DNA from: Prosthecodimorpha hirschii | GTDB taxonomy: Bacteria; Pseudomonadota; Alphaproteobacteria; Rhizobiales; Ancalomicrobiaceae | Direction of reading: 5' to 3' | Length of the DNA stretch: 64,000 nucleotides | Assembly (NCBI RefSeq): GCF_001305515.1 | Contig: NZ_LJYW01000001.1 | Location: 406,226 to 470,225 of the forward strand | Shown here: positions 34,528 through 43,403 of the stretch, in pieces | Position numbering within the stretch: position 1 is the stretch's first letter | How the letters are laid out: each line of letters opens with the position of its first letter | Notes under the pieces: model-generated | The model's input: only the letters and a program-made list of their open reading frames with translations | The model's database searches: none | What the model was told of the DNA's origin: nothing | Made by a program: the position numbers and the translations under genes

Positions 34528-35976
34528 TCAGCAGCAGCCGAGCGTGTCGCGATAGAAGCGTGCCAGCCGCGGTTCCAGATCCGGCCAGGCGGCCAGGAAG
34601 GCCGCCCGATCGGCCATGCCGGCCCGGTAGCGGCTGCGGACCTCGGCATCGATCGCCGCCATGTCGGCGCCGGCGAGCCGGCCGTCCTCGACGATGGTGC
34701 GGCCGGCGACGATCAGCGCCGCGATCGCCGCCTTAGTCGCCCGGGTGAAGACCAGTTGCACCGGATCGATCGGCAGGATCCGGTCCGGATCGAGCCGGTC
34801 GAGATCGAGCAGCAGGAGATCGGCCGGCTCGCCCGGCGCCAGCGTGCCGGCGCCGTCGAGACCGAGCGAGCGGCGGCCGTTGCCGGCGGCGAAGCCCAGC
34901 GCGTCTTGCGGAGTGACGGTCTCGTCGTAGCCCCATCCGGCCTGCAGATGCTTGAACAGACGCAGGTCGCGCAGCGCGTCGTCATCCTCGTCGAAGGCCG
35001 AATTGTCGAGCCCGAGCGCCACCGCGACGCCGGCCGCGCGCATGGCGGCGACGGGGGCGATGCCGGATTTCAGCAGCAGGTTCGAAGACGTGTTGACCGA
35101 AACGGTGACGCCGGCCGCCGCCAGTTCGGCCAGTTCCTCCGGCCGGGCCCAGACGCCATGGGCAAGCGTCAACCGCGGCGACAGGAGCCCCAGCCGGCCG
35201 AGATGCCGGACGATGCCATCCGGAAAGGTCCGGTCGGCCCAGGCGCGCTGATACTTCGTCTCCAGGAGGTGCATGTGCACGCGTCGCCCGGTCCGCGCCG
35301 AAGCCTCCGCTATCGCGGCGAGCAGCGCGTCGGAACACCATTGCACGCCGTTCGGCCCGAACTGCACCGAGAAACCCGGCCGCTCGACCGCCGCCGCGAT
35401 CGCCTCGACCATCGCCACATGGGCGGCCGGATCGACCGCCGGCGCCCGGAACAGAGCCTCGATGGTCGCGCGTGACGGCCCGGGCATGTCCGCCAGGACC
35501 GGTTCGCCGTCGCCATAGACGAGCGGATTGCGGTCGCGCACCGAAACCGCATAGGCGGCCTGGATGCCGATCGTGCCGGCCGCCTGCTCCAGTTCGCGAA
35601 CCTCGTCGGCAAGCGGCACCAGCCCGGAGGTCCGCGTCTGGTGGATCATGACCGACCCGACCCCACCCAGCGCGGCATGGCCGAAGAAGCCGAGACCGCC
35701 CAGGCGAGCCTCGATCGGCGGCATCGCGGCCAGCCGCGGCAGCCAGGCTTCGAGCGGCTTGCCGGAGGCCGCGAAGGGGGTCGTGGAAATCGGCCGGCCG
35801 TGATTGTGCGCATCGGCCAGCGCCGGCATGGCCAGCAGTCGCCGCCCCGGCGGCGGCGCGGCGAGCGGTGCGACCGCCGCGATCCGCCCGGCCTCCAGCG
35901 TGAGCGCCACCGGACCGGACGGCCGGTAGTCGGGGCCGATCAGGGCATTCTCGACGGCAATCGTTCGCGTGGTCAC
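34528..35976 (-). CDS. Metal-dependent amidohydrolase (deaminase-like)
   Basis: 482 residues. Amidohydrolase superfamily TIM barrel with metal ligands visible: HxH in LADAHNHGRP (about 54-63), His in HMHLLETK, His in LAHGVWARPEE and Asp in LGLDNSAFDEDDD. The C-terminal beta-sandwich residues GTLAPGEPADLLLLDLD are typical of the cytosine-deaminase/AtzB/melamine-deaminase subgroup. Because the next gene opens cyanuric acid or barbiturate rings, an amino- or chloro-substituted triazine or pyrimidine is the likely substrate. This is inferred from context. First gene of the operon, behind an inverted repeat at 36027-36057. Confidence 0.82.
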   Translation of the reverse strand: MTTRTIAVENALIGPDYRPSGPVALTLEAGRIAAVAPLAAPPPGRRLLAMPALADAHNHGRPISTTPFAASGKPLEAWLPRLAAMPPIEARLGGLGFFGHAALGGVGSVMIHQTRTSGLVPLADEVRELEQAAGTIGIQAAYAVSVRDRNPLVYGDGEPVLADMPGPSRATIEALFRAPAVDPAAHVAMVEAIAAAVERPGFSVQFGPNGVQWCSDALLAAIAEASARTGRRVHMHLLETKYQRAWADRTFPDGIVRHLGRLGLLSPRLTLAHGVWARPEELAELAAAGVTVSVNTSSNLLLKSGIAPVAAMRAAGVAVALGLDNSAFDEDDDALRDLRLFKHLQAGWGYDETVTPQDALGFAAGNGRRSLGLDGAGTLAPGEPADLLLLDLDRLDPDRILPIDPVQLVFTRATKAAIAALIVAGRTIVEDGRLAGADMAAIDAEVRSRYRAGMADRAAFLAAWPDLEPRLARFYRDTLGCC

Positions 35977-36026
35977 GGCAGCTCCGCCCGGCAGGGGATC
36001 GGGCCCCTTCGGGGCTCATGCCGAAA

Positions 36027-36057
36027 ATCTGGCATTTGCATTCCTCGAATGCCAGAT
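36027..36057. promoter_or_regulatory. Inverted-repeat operator upstream of the amidohydrolase operon
   Basis: ATCTGGCATT-N11-AATGCCAGAT: a perfect 10-bp inverted repeat, centred about 66 bases upstream of the amidohydrolase start. Size and symmetry fit a dimeric regulator (GntR- or LysR-like spacing). No regulator gene is immediately adjacent except the HxlR gene at the end of the same operon. Confidence 0.6.
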
Positions 36058-36127
36058 GGATTCGCCGCCGTCGTCAGAGTGTTAGGCGGGCAAGCCTGAC
36101 GGCCGGCGGCTGGCGACCGCTGCCGGG

Positions 36128-36919
36128 TCAGGCAGCACCGAGCACACGCCGCAACAGGACATCCGCCTCCGCCTCGAAGGCGGCGCGGTGGGCCGCTCGA
36201 TCGTCGAGATCGGCGGGGTCGATGGCGTCGAGCGTCGCCGAGATGAAGCGATCGAGAGCGGGCCGGCGGGCTCCGGTGCCGAGTTCGGACAGGCCCGCTT
36301 TCAGCGCCAGGAGGTCGTCGAGATCTGCGCGCACATCGGCCGGCAGGTCGACGCCGGCGATGAGATCGGCAAGCCGGATCGGCGGCAGCGCATCGGTGCG
36401 CGCCACCCAGGCCAGCGCCGCGACCGCGCGCAGGACATAGAAATAGCGCTTCAGCTTGACGGTGTCGGTGCGAGCCAGATCGCGTTCCCAGTGGGTCCGG
36501 GCGATCGAGCGGTAGTGGTGCGCGAGCGCCCGGCGCGAGGCGTGAGTCGCGGCCAATTCCGCAACCGCCGGCCGGAAGGCGCCGTCATCCGCATAGGTGA
36601 TCGGGCTCTGCAGCCATTCGATCAGCGCCGGATTGGAGGCGAGCAGCAGTTGCAGCGCCTTGCGCACGTCCCAGCCGGCGAGATCGATGCCGCGCGCGTC
36701 GACCGGCTGTTCGATCACGTCGCGGCGCGGGCGCACGGTCAGATAGTCGGCGAGCGGCGCAGCATAGACGAAGCGGATGTCCCAGTCCGAATCGGGCGAG
36801 GCGAAGCCCCAGGCCCGGCTGCCCGATTCCACGGCGAAGAGGACCCGGACGCCCGCCTCCGCGGCGACCTCGGCGAGACGGGTGGCGATCTCCTCGGCGC
36901 CGAGCGGCGGATAGCTCAT
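36128..36919 (-). CDS. RlaP-type nucleotidyltransferase (DNA polymerase beta superfamily)
   Basis: 263 residues. N-terminal nucleotidyltransferase core: AVESGSRAWGFASPDSDWDIRFVYA (about 29-53, key GSRAWG and SDWDIR, the two metal-binding Asp residues), followed by YLTVRPRRDVI and an alpha-helical C-terminal part with LKRYFYVLRAVAALAW. This is the family sometimes linked to RNA ligase genes in putative RNA repair loci. No ligase is nearby. The target of nucleotidyl transfer is unknown. It is coupled by ATGA overlap to a small exported-protein gene upstream, an odd pairing. Confidence 0.85.
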   Translation of the reverse strand: MSYPPLGAEEIATRLAEVAAEAGVRVLFAVESGSRAWGFASPDSDWDIRFVYAAPLADYLTVRPRRDVIEQPVDARGIDLAGWDVRKALQLLLASNPALIEWLQSPITYADDGAFRPAVAELAATHASRRALAHHYRSIARTHWERDLARTDTVKLKRYFYVLRAVAALAWVARTDALPPIRLADLIAGVDLPADVRADLDDLLALKAGLSELGTGARRPALDRFISATLDAIDPADLDDRAAHRAAFEAEADVLLRRVLGAA

Positions 36920-37254
36920 GGTTGCCTCTCCCCGGCACAGATGGTCTCGGCATGGGCCTTCGGCGCCAGCATGCGGAACTGCTCGACCGCATCGAGCGCC
37001 GACAGCCGGGCGTAAGGCCCCATCACGGCGCAGACATGGCCGGGCGGCCAGGCGGCACCGAGCGGCGAGCCCGGCTCGGCGATGCGGCCGATCCCGGTCT
37101 GCGCCACCCAGAATTCGATGCCGGCCCGGTCCGCACTGCAATGCAGCACCGCATACCACTCGCACTCCGAGGCCGCCGAAACGCCGTCCGCGGCCCCAAG
37201 CAGGGCGGCGGCAAGGGCGATCGCGGAAGGCGTCGGGCGGCGTCCTGGCGTCAT
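36916..37254 (-). CDS. Small exported protein of unknown function
   Basis: 112 residues from ATG 37254, or 116 from ATG 37266. Signal peptide SAIALAAALLGAADGVSAAS (about 10-29). The mature part has four cysteines (CEWYAVLHCS, GHVCAVMG, AETICAG) that could form two disulfides, and a GIEFWVAQTGIG segment. No family is recognised. Its TGA overlaps the RlaP start as ATGA, so the two are co-translated. Neither start has a good Shine-Dalgarno. Confidence 0.6.
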   Translation of the reverse strand: MTPGRRPTPSAIALAAALLGAADGVSAASECEWYAVLHCSADRAGIEFWVAQTGIGRIAEPGSPLGAAWPPGHVCAVMGPYARLSALDAVEQFRMLAPKAHAETICAGERQP

Positions 37255-37350
37255 CGGTCCCGTCATGCGAAGGCAGCGGCGACAGCCTAACCGTTCGACC
37301 GTCGCCGAACACCCCTTCCCCCACGGCCCGCGGACTGGCAGCCTGCCGCC

Positions 37351-38079
37351 ATGGTCACGTTCACCCTGCTCGATCTCTCCGCGGTCCTTTGGTTCGTCGT
37401 CTGCTGGGTCGGCTACAGCTGGCTGACCGATCGCAGCCGCTTCGGTCACGCCACGCTGAATCGGCAGATGAACGAGCATCGCCGACGTTGGATGGCCGAG
37501 ATGCTGCGGCGGGACGTGCGCATCATCGACACCCAGATCATGGCTTCGCTGCAGAACGGCACGGCCTTCTTCGCGTCGACCTCGCTGATCGCGATCGGTG
37601 CCGCCTTCACGCTGCTCGGGCAGGCCGACCGGCTGATCGCGGTGTTTCGCGACCTGCCGCTCAACTCCGCGACCAACCGCTCGGACATCGAGCTGAAGGT
37701 GCTGTTCCTCTGCCTCATCTACGGTTACGCCTTCTTCAAGTTCGGCTGGGCGTATCGGGTGTTCAACTATGCCGCCATCCTGATCGGTGCGGTCCCGCCG
37801 GCCGGCCAGAACGATCCCGGAGCTGAACTGGCGGCGCGCCGGGCTGCCGACATGCAGATCATCGCCGCGAGCCACTTCAATCTCGGCCTGCGCGCCTTCT
37901 TCTTCTCGATCGGCTTCCTCGGCTGGTTCGTGAACGCCTGGATCTTCATGGCGTCGACCACCTTCATCCTCGCCGTGCTGCTGCGCCGGCAATTCTCGTC
38001 GAGCGCCCGGATCGTCGCCGGACCGGACGAGCCTCAGGGGGCCGGGAACCAGTCGTCCGACCGACCGGCGAGCCGGTAG
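37351..38079 (+). CDS. DUF599 family membrane protein
   Basis: 242 residues with about four membrane helices (LLDLSAVLWFVVCWVGYSWL; GTAFFASTSLIAIGAAFTLLG; VLFLCLIYGYAFFKFGWAYRVFNYAAILIG; AFFFSIGFLGWFVNAWIFMASTTFILAVLL, each read in part). The R-x5-N...W-x-H-x4-R pattern after helix 1 (RFGHATLNRQMNEHRRRWM) and NLGLRAFFFS are family hallmarks. Function unknown; inner membrane. The 3' end overlaps the convergent YdcF gene by 46 bases. Confidence 0.88.
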   Translation: MVTFTLLDLSAVLWFVVCWVGYSWLTDRSRFGHATLNRQMNEHRRRWMAEMLRRDVRIIDTQIMASLQNGTAFFASTSLIAIGAAFTLLGQADRLIAVFRDLPLNSATNRSDIELKVLFLCLIYGYAFFKFGWAYRVFNYAAILIGAVPPAGQNDPGAELAARRAADMQIIAASHFNLGLRAFFFSIGFLGWFVNAWIFMASTTFILAVLLRRQFSSSARIVAGPDEPQGAGNQSSDRPASR

Positions 38080-38834
38080 GCGACGAGGCCGAGATACTCG
38101 CGGACCGCGGTATCGAAGATCAGCAGGTTCTGGACGGGCGAATCGGGGATCGGCCGGATCCGCGCGAAGCCGCGGCTGCGGTAGTCGACCGAATAGGGCA
38201 CCAGGCCGGGCCAGCCGACCTTGCGGAAGATGCCGACGGCGCGCGGCATGTGAAACGCCGACGTAACCAAGAGCCAGCGCGAGCCGGGGGCCGGCTTGAT
38301 CAGGTCGCGGGTGAAGACCGCATTCTCCCAGGTGTCGCGCGACTTGTCCTCGAAGGTCATGCGCGACTCCGGCAGGCCGAAATCGAGGAACAGGCGCCGC
38401 GCGATCGCCGCCTCGCTGAAGCTCTGGTCGAGAAGATCGCCGGTGCCGCCGGTGAAGACGATCCGGGCGTCCGGATATTCGCGCGCGAGACGCGCCACGA
38501 TGGTCATGCGCTCGGCCGCATCGCTCAGCGCGTAGCTGCCCGGCCGGCGGTCGTTGACCTTCTCGTCGAGCGCTCCACCCAGAATCACGATGCCGTCCGG
38601 TGCCGGCTCGACCCGCTCCGGCAACGGGAAGCGGTCCTCCAGCGGGGCGATCGACAAGGGGGCCAGCGGCGTGAAGCCGACCAGAAGCAAGGCCAGCACC
38701 GTGACGGTCACCAGCCGGCGCCCAGCGCGCGAAAACTGCGTGCGCATGAGGAGCACGCCCAACGCCAGCATGAGCAACGCGAAGGTGACCGGACGGATGA
38801 TCGCGAAAGTCACCTTCGCCAGGATGAAGAACAC
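38034..38834 (-). CDS. YdcF/ElyC-like (DUF218) membrane protein
   Basis: 266 residues from GTG 38834, which has GGAGGCTCGGCATC ahead. Two N-terminal helices (FAIIRPVTFALLMLALGVLLM and LVTVTVLALLLVGFTPLAPL) are followed by the DUF218 domain: DGIVILGGALDE (about 79-90), RIVFTGGTG, SRDTWENA and WLLVTSAFHMPRAVGIFRKVGW. Members with this topology (ElyC/SanA relatives) act in envelope biogenesis. The specific reaction is unknown. Confidence 0.88.
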   Translation of the reverse strand: MFFILAKVTFAIIRPVTFALLMLALGVLLMRTQFSRAGRRLVTVTVLALLLVGFTPLAPLSIAPLEDRFPLPERVEPAPDGIVILGGALDEKVNDRRPGSYALSDAAERMTIVARLAREYPDARIVFTGGTGDLLDQSFSEAAIARRLFLDFGLPESRMTFEDKSRDTWENAVFTRDLIKPAPGSRWLLVTSAFHMPRAVGIFRKVGWPGLVPYSVDYRSRGFARIRPIPDSPVQNLLIFDTAVREYLGLVAYRLAGRSDDWFPAP

Positions 38835-39065
38835 GATGCCGAGCCTCCGATGTGCCCGCCGCCGGATGGCAGCGTTTGGTAGAAAGATCCGAGCAATTCA
38901 ATCAATCCGAAACGATTAACGGGCAATCATGCTCAACAATGTGGCGACTGCGTGCACCGCCGAATGGGAAGAATGCACCAAGGAGCCAAACCGCACGTCA
39001 ATTCAATGGCTTGCTGACATGACGCGAATCGACCGGATCGCATTGTGGCGCGGGATGGGGGTTAC

Positions 39066-41063
39066 ATGAAGAACGGCAAGCAGTCTGCGGTGCCGCAGTT
39101 CGGATTGCGGGCGAAGATCGGCTTGATCGCCGCCCTGGCGGGCGCAGGCGTGACGGCGGTCGGCGCGGTCGGCTGGCACGGCACCATGACGCTGGATGCG
39201 ACCGGACGCAGTCAGCAGGCCCTGAGCCGTGTGGCGATCCAATCCGCCCAACTGGACTCCGCCCTGCGGCAGGCCAGGGCGGATCTGATCGCCTTCTCCG
39301 CATCGAGGGCCGAAGACCGCGTCGCACCGATGCGTGCCGCCTTCGCGGTCGCCCGGCGAACGATGGACGAATTGGCCGGCTCGCCGATCGCCACGCAGCG
39401 CGCCAAGGAGATCGCGGACCTCGCCAAGCTGGTGCAGACGGCGACCGCCGCGGTCGACCCTCTCGCGGTCGCGATCGGGCGGCTCGGCTTCAGCGACAAT
39501 GACGGCCTGACGCGCGAACTGATCGATGCCGCCGATGCGATCGAAACGCCGATCCGATCCGCCACCATGGGTGGCGGCGGCGAGGACGCCTACCGTCTCG
39601 CCCACGCCCTCGTCGCCGCCCGGCTCGCGGAATTGCGATATCGCACCACCCGCGACAAGGAGGCGGCCGGAAATTTCGACAGTTCGGTCGCGCGCCTGGA
39701 ACGCAGCCTCGGGCGGCCGGGCGTCGACGGCGAGACCAAGGCGACGGTCGGGCCGGCGCTGGCCGGCTACACGGCGGCGTTCGAGGCCTGGAGCAAGGCC
39801 GACGAAGCCGCCGGCCAGACCTATCGGCAGATCATCGACGCCCTCGACCTGGCCGAGCCGGCGATCCAGGCGATCAGCGCCGCCGCCGCCGAAGGCATGG
39901 CCGCGGCTGACGCCGATCTCGAGGCCGCGCGGACCAATACGGTGCGCCTCCTGCTGCTCGGGACCCTGCTGGTCCTGATCGCCAGCGTGGCGGCGAGCGT
40001 CGCCGCGGGCCGCTCCCTGACCCGCCCCCTGGCACGGCTGCGCGCGTCCATGGCGGCGATCGCGGCGGGCCGCTTCGACACCCAGGTGCCCGAGACGGAC
40101 CGGCCCGACGAACTCGGCGAAATGGCGCGCGCCCTGCTGGTCTTCCGCGATCGTGGCCTGGAGCGCGAGCACCTGACCGACGCGCAGGTGCGCGATGCGG
40201 AGAGCCGCTCGCGCCGTTCCGAATCGGTCGCCCGGCTGGTCGCCGCCTTCGATGAAACCGCCGCACGCTCCGTCCTGCGCCTGCAGGATGCTGCCGGTCG
40301 TCTCGCCGGCAGCGCCGCGCATGTCGACCGCAGCGCCGGCAGCGTCGCGGCGGGCGCGACCGCCGGCTCCAGCGCCGTCGGCGATGCGACCGACCGCATC
40401 GACGCGGCTGCCGACCAGACGCGCGCGCTCGGCCGGGCCCTGGCGGCGATCCTCGATCAGGCCCGCCAGTCCGCCGATGCTGCCGGACAGGCGGTCGACC
40501 AGTCGCGCCGGACGGCCGCCACGGTCGCAGCGTTCGCCGAACTCGGCCAGCGGATCGGCGAGGTCGTCGGTCTCATTCGCGACATCGCCGGCAAGACCAA
40601 CCTGCTCGCCCTCAATGCGACCATCGAGGCCGCCCGGGCCGGAGAGGCCGGCCGCGGCTTCGCCGTGGTGGCCGGCGAGGTCAAGTCGCTGGCCGCCCAG
40701 ACCGCGCAGGCGACGGAAGAGATCGCCGCCCAGGTCAAGGTGATCCAGCAGACCTCCGGCGACGCCGTCGCCGCGATCGGTGCCATCGATCGGACGATCT
40801 CCGCATTGGCGGCGGCATCGGGCGCCCTGTCGAACGCGGTGGCGGGCGAGGCCGGCGCCATCGACGCCATCGTCGACGGCATGACGCGGGCGACCGGCGA
40901 GGCCGGACGCGGCGCGGCGGCCATGACCGATGTCGGCGGTGCCGCCGCAGAGGCCGTCCGCACGGCGGAAGGCGTCGCCGGCCTTGCCGACGAACTCGGC
41001 CGCGAAGCCGACCGGCTATCGAGCGAGGTCCGCCAGTTTCTCGAAGCGGTGCGCGCGGCCTGA
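39066..41063 (+). CDS. Methyl-accepting chemotaxis protein
   Basis: 665 residues. TM1 near 16-36, a periplasmic helical sensor domain of about 255 residues, TM2 near 293-316 ([21 protein letters not shown]), HAMP near 317-370 ([20 protein letters not shown]), and a long coiled-coil signalling domain whose tip [20 protein letters not shown] lies at about 506-525, followed by [18 protein letters not shown]. The C-terminus lacks a CheR-binding pentapeptide. Start ATG 39066 with GGGGG upstream. No che genes are adjacent. The sensor domain is Ala/Asp-rich and all-helical; its ligand is unknown. Confidence 0.92.
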   Translation: MKNGKQSAVPQFGLRAKIGLIAALAGAGVTAVGAVGWHGTMTLDATGRSQQALSRVAIQSAQLDSALRQARADLIAFSASRAEDRVAPMRAAFAVARRTMDELAGSPIATQRAKEIADLAKLVQTATAAVDPLAVAIGRLGFSDNDGLTRELIDAADAIETPIRSATMGGGGEDAYRLAHALVAARLAELRYRTTRDKEAAGNFDSSVARLERSLGRPGVDGETKATVGPALAGYTAAFEAWSKADEAAGQTYRQIIDALDLAEPAIQAISAAAAEGMAAADADLEAARTNTVRLLLLGTLLVLIASVAASVAAGRSLTRPLARLRASMAAIAAGRFDTQVPETDRPDELGEMARALLVFRDRGLEREHLTDAQVRDAESRSRRSESVARLVAAFDETAARSVLRLQDAAGRLAGSAAHVDRSAGSVAAGATAGSSAVGDATDRIDAAADQTRALGRALAAILDQARQSADAAGQAVDQSRRTAATVAAFAELGQRIGEVVGLIRDIAGKTNLLALNATIEAARAGEAGRGFAVVAGEVKSLAAQTAQATEEIAAQVKVIQQTSGDAVAAIGAIDRTISALAAASGALSNAVAGEAGAIDAIVDGMTRATGEAGRGAAAMTDVGGAAAEAVRTAEGVAGLADELGREADRLSSEVRQFLEAVRAA

Positions 41064-41112
41064 CGGCGCCGCCGACGGCAAGCGCCCCTCAAGGGAACGA
41101 GCCCCGGAAAAA

Positions 41113-41146
41113 GAAAAAGCGCCCGGCTCGCGTCGGGCGCTTTTCT
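41113..41146. terminator. Bidirectional Rho-independent terminator
   Basis: AGCGCCCG-N8-CGGGCGCT, 8-bp stem at 41118-41141, flanked by AAGAAAAA on the left and TTTTCTC on the right. It therefore has a U-tract in both directions and serves the chemoreceptor gene (rightward) and clpP (leftward), which converge here. Confidence 0.88.
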
Positions 41147-41194
41147 CATTGCGGGGTCCGGCAGCCATCCGGCCGGGACCCGTGACGACCGGTC

Positions 41195-41815
41195 TCAGGC
41201 GAGATCGGCCACGTTGTTGATGACCTTATTGACGAGGCCGTAGGCGATCGCCTCCTCCGGACCCATCCAGTAGTCGCGGTCGGTATCCTTCTCGACCTTC
41301 TGCAGGGTCTGGCCGGTCGCAACCGAGAACATCCCGTTCAGGCGATCGCGCATCTTGATGATCTCGCGCGCCTGGATCTCGATGTCGGTCGCCGGACCGC
41401 CGGCGCCGCCGGACGGCTGGTGCAGCAGGAAGCGGGTGTTGGGCAGGCAGAAGCGCCGCTCTTTCGGCACCGAGATGTAGATCAGCGCGCCGGCCGAGGC
41501 GACCCAGCCGACGCCGATCATGCGCACCGGCGCCGACACGAAGCGGATCATGTCGTGGATCATGTCGCCCGATTCGACGTGGCCGCCGGGCGAGCAGACG
41601 ATCACGTTGATCGGCTCCTTGGAAACGTGGCTCAGCGCCAGCAGGCGCGCGGTCACGTCGCGGGCGAGTTCCTGCGTGATCGTGCCGGTGATCAGCACGT
41701 TGCGGGCTTCGAACAGATGCTTGTCGACGGGCAGCGAGGACGGAGTCTTGGTCTTCTCCTCCTCTTCCTCGTCATCCATGCGCGTGTACCAGTAGGTCTT
41801 GGGCGTGAGGATCAT
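41195..41815 (-). CDS. clpP: ClpP-family serine protease subunit
   Basis: About 206 residues from ATG 41815; ATG 41824 and 41779 are also possible, none with a clear Shine-Dalgarno. Acidic N-terminus (MDDEEEEEKTKT) instead of the ClpP propeptide. ClpP fold: CSPGGHVESGDMIHDMI (74-90), nucleophile Ser107 in GWVASAGALIY, His132 in LLHQPSGG and Asp in DTDRDYWM (about 181). It belongs to the divergent ClpP branch that accompanies canonical ClpP in many alphaproteobacteria and may form hetero-tetradecamers or act without the usual propeptide. No clpX or clpA gene is linked. Confidence 0.88.
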   Translation of the reverse strand: MILTPKTYWYTRMDDEEEEEKTKTPSSLPVDKHLFEARNVLITGTITQELARDVTARLLALSHVSKEPINVIVCSPGGHVESGDMIHDMIRFVSAPVRMIGVGWVASAGALIYISVPKERRFCLPNTRFLLHQPSGGAGGPATDIEIQAREIIKMRDRLNGMFSVATGQTLQKVEKDTDRDYWMGPEEAIAYGLVNKVINNVADLA

Positions 41816-41978
41816 TCTCGACATCCGGATGGAGGAGGCTGAAAGTTCGGGCGGGTCGACCCGAGATGTAGGTGTCGGGTCGCCCGATGTCGACCCCGTT
41901 CGTCGGCTAGTCTTAAGGGAAGCCCGACGGCAGGGCAAATCCGCGGCCGGACGGCCCCACAGGCCGGCAAGCGGCCGA

Positions 41979-42698
41979 TCAGCCGCGCTTGGCCCGCCAG
42001 ATCGCGTAGCGCGCCTTGGTCTCTTCGTTGGGCGGATAGAGACCCGGCAGGGCGGCGCCGTTGCGCACCTCCATATGGGCCCAGCCCTCGAACAGCTCCT
42101 GCTCCAACCCGGCTTCGGCCACGGCCGTCACCATCGCCTTGGGGATGACCACCGCGCCGTCGCCGTCGGCCATGATCACGTCGCCGGGAAACACCGCCGT
42201 GCCGCCGCAGGCGATCGGCTCGTTCCAGCCGACGAAGGTGAGACCGGCGACCGAGGCGGGGGCGGCTACGCCGGCGCACCAGATCGGCAGGTTGGTCGAG
42301 CGCACGCCGGCCCCGTCGCGCATCACGCCGTCGGTGACCAGACCGGCGACGCCGCGCACCTTCATTCGCTCGGCCAGGATGTCGCCGAAGATGCCGGCGT
42401 CGCGCCCCCCCATGGCATCGGCGATCGCGATGCAGCCCTCCGGCATGGCCTCGATCGCCGCCCGGGTCGAGATCGGCGAGGCCCAGCTTTCCGGCGTCGC
42501 CAGATCCTCGCGCATCGGCACGAAGCGCAGCGTGAAGGCCTCGCCGACGACCTTCTCCTCGCCGCCCGAATAGGGCATCGGCCCGCGCATCCAACTGCGC
42601 CGGAGCCCCTTCTTCAGGAGCACGGTGGTGACCGTGGCGGTCGAGATCTGCATCAGGGCGGATTTCAGTTCGGGCGTCAGGGTCATCGCGCGGTCCAT
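41979..42698 (-). CDS. RraA-fold protein (HMG aldolase/RraA family)
   Basis: About 239 residues from ATG 42698 (ATG 42686 is also possible). RraA fold landmarks: TATVTTVLLKKG near 18, FTLRFVPMREDL, GCIAIADAMGGRDAGIFGDILA (about 100-120, the substrate loop G-x-x-G-x-x-L), the R-D pair in LVTDGVMRDGAGVRS (about 133-147), and GDVIMADGDGAVVIP (about 188-202). The GIFGD/RD/ADGDG set fits 4-hydroxy-4-methyl-2-oxoglutarate or oxaloacetate lyases rather than the RNase E regulator. Often annotated 'ribonuclease activity regulator' or demethylmenaquinone methyltransferase, which are historical names. A paralogue lies at 49630. Confidence 0.82.
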   Translation of the reverse strand: MDRAMTLTPELKSALMQISTATVTTVLLKKGLRRSWMRGPMPYSGGEEKVVGEAFTLRFVPMREDLATPESWASPISTRAAIEAMPEGCIAIADAMGGRDAGIFGDILAERMKVRGVAGLVTDGVMRDGAGVRSTNLPIWCAGVAAPASVAGLTFVGWNEPIACGGTAVFPGDVIMADGDGAVVIPKAMVTAVAEAGLEQELFEGWAHMEVRNGAALPGLYPPNEETKARYAIWRAKRG

Positions 42699-42846
42699 CT
42701 GTCGTGGGGTGGGATGTCCTGTGCCGCTTTCCAGGCAGGCACGCAAGCATCCCGGCGATGGGATCGCTCTGCCGGAGCGAACGGCAGGCCGGTGCCCTCT
42801 TCAGGGGGGGATGGGAGACGGCAAAGGGCGAGAATCCCACCGACGC

Positions 42847-43158
42847 CTAGAAACCGCAGAGCAGCAGGTCGAAGGCGCGCAGGATCCGATCATGCTCCGC
42901 GCGCACGGAGGCGACGGGCGGTCCGAGATGGCGCTGCGCGATCGAGGCAAGATCGGTCAGGCCGACCAGCATTCTCGCCCCAAGGACATCGACCGCCGGG
43001 CACAGTTCCCGATAGGGAATTCGACGCTCCGCCGGGAAAAGCGGCGCGACAAGGACAGTCGGAACGTCCGAAAAGGCGTCGTGGTTGAGCACCACCACAT
43101 AGGGCATCAGGTCCGCGAGTTCCCGATCCGGATTGTCGAAAACGTCGAACTGCCTCAT
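42847..43158 (-). CDS. ccdB: CcdB-like toxin
   Basis: 103 residues, standard length. CcdB fold: MRQFDVFDNPDRELADLMPYVVVLNHDAF (in part QFDVFDNPD), PTVLVAPLFPAE, LVGLTDLASIAQRHLG and the C-terminal helix HDRILRAFDLLLCGF. CcdB of F plasmid poisons DNA gyrase through its terminal W-G-I residues. Here the end is C-G-F, so the key tryptophan is replaced and potency or target may differ. The ATG overlaps the CcdA stop (ATGA), the classic antitoxin-toxin order. Confidence 0.85.
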   Translation of the reverse strand: MRQFDVFDNPDRELADLMPYVVVLNHDAFSDVPTVLVAPLFPAERRIPYRELCPAVDVLGARMLVGLTDLASIAQRHLGPPVASVRAEHDRILRAFDLLLCGF

Positions 43159-43403
43159 CGCCGGAACTTGGCCATGCGCTCGGCGAAGGTACCGTGCTCG
43201 TCGAGCATCCGCTGGTGCCAGGCGATCGCCTCGCGATTCTCCTCCGCCCAGCGCTCAGCCTCGCCGGAGGCGGCCGGGGGGAGCACGCGGCGGCGCAGCA
43301 GGCGCTCGGCCTCGGCGGCGACGGACAGGCCCTCGGCCTCGATCCGGCGGGCAACCTCCTCGTCGACCTCGATCATGACGGTGCGCTTCGGCTGGACGTT
43401 CAT
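43155..43403 (-). CDS. ccdA: CcdA-like antitoxin
   Basis: 82 residues. N-terminal ribbon-helix-helix DNA-binding part (KRTVMIEVDEEVARRIEAEG) and a C-terminal toxin-binding tail with AERWAEENREAIAWHQRMLDEHGTFAE (key WAEENREAI and EHGTFAE), the typical CcdA ending. It neutralises CcdB and represses the operon. GGAGG precedes ATG 43403. Both genes appear intact. Confidence 0.87.
   Translation of the reverse strand: MNVQPKRTVMIEVDEEVARRIEAEGLSVAAEAERLLRRRVLPPAASGEAERWAEENREAIAWHQRMLDEHGTFAERMAKFRR

Noticed and set aside
36128-37324. A single 398-codon gene including the RlaP domain
   Set aside because: The nucleotidyltransferase begins at 36919. The upstream extension overlaps a signal-peptide-bearing gene in another frame and has no homology.
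41979-42698. Calling the RraA-fold proteins RNase E inhibitors or menaquinone methyltransferases
   Set aside because: Their active-site motifs fit the 2-oxo acid aldolase branch. The older names are historical mis-annotations.
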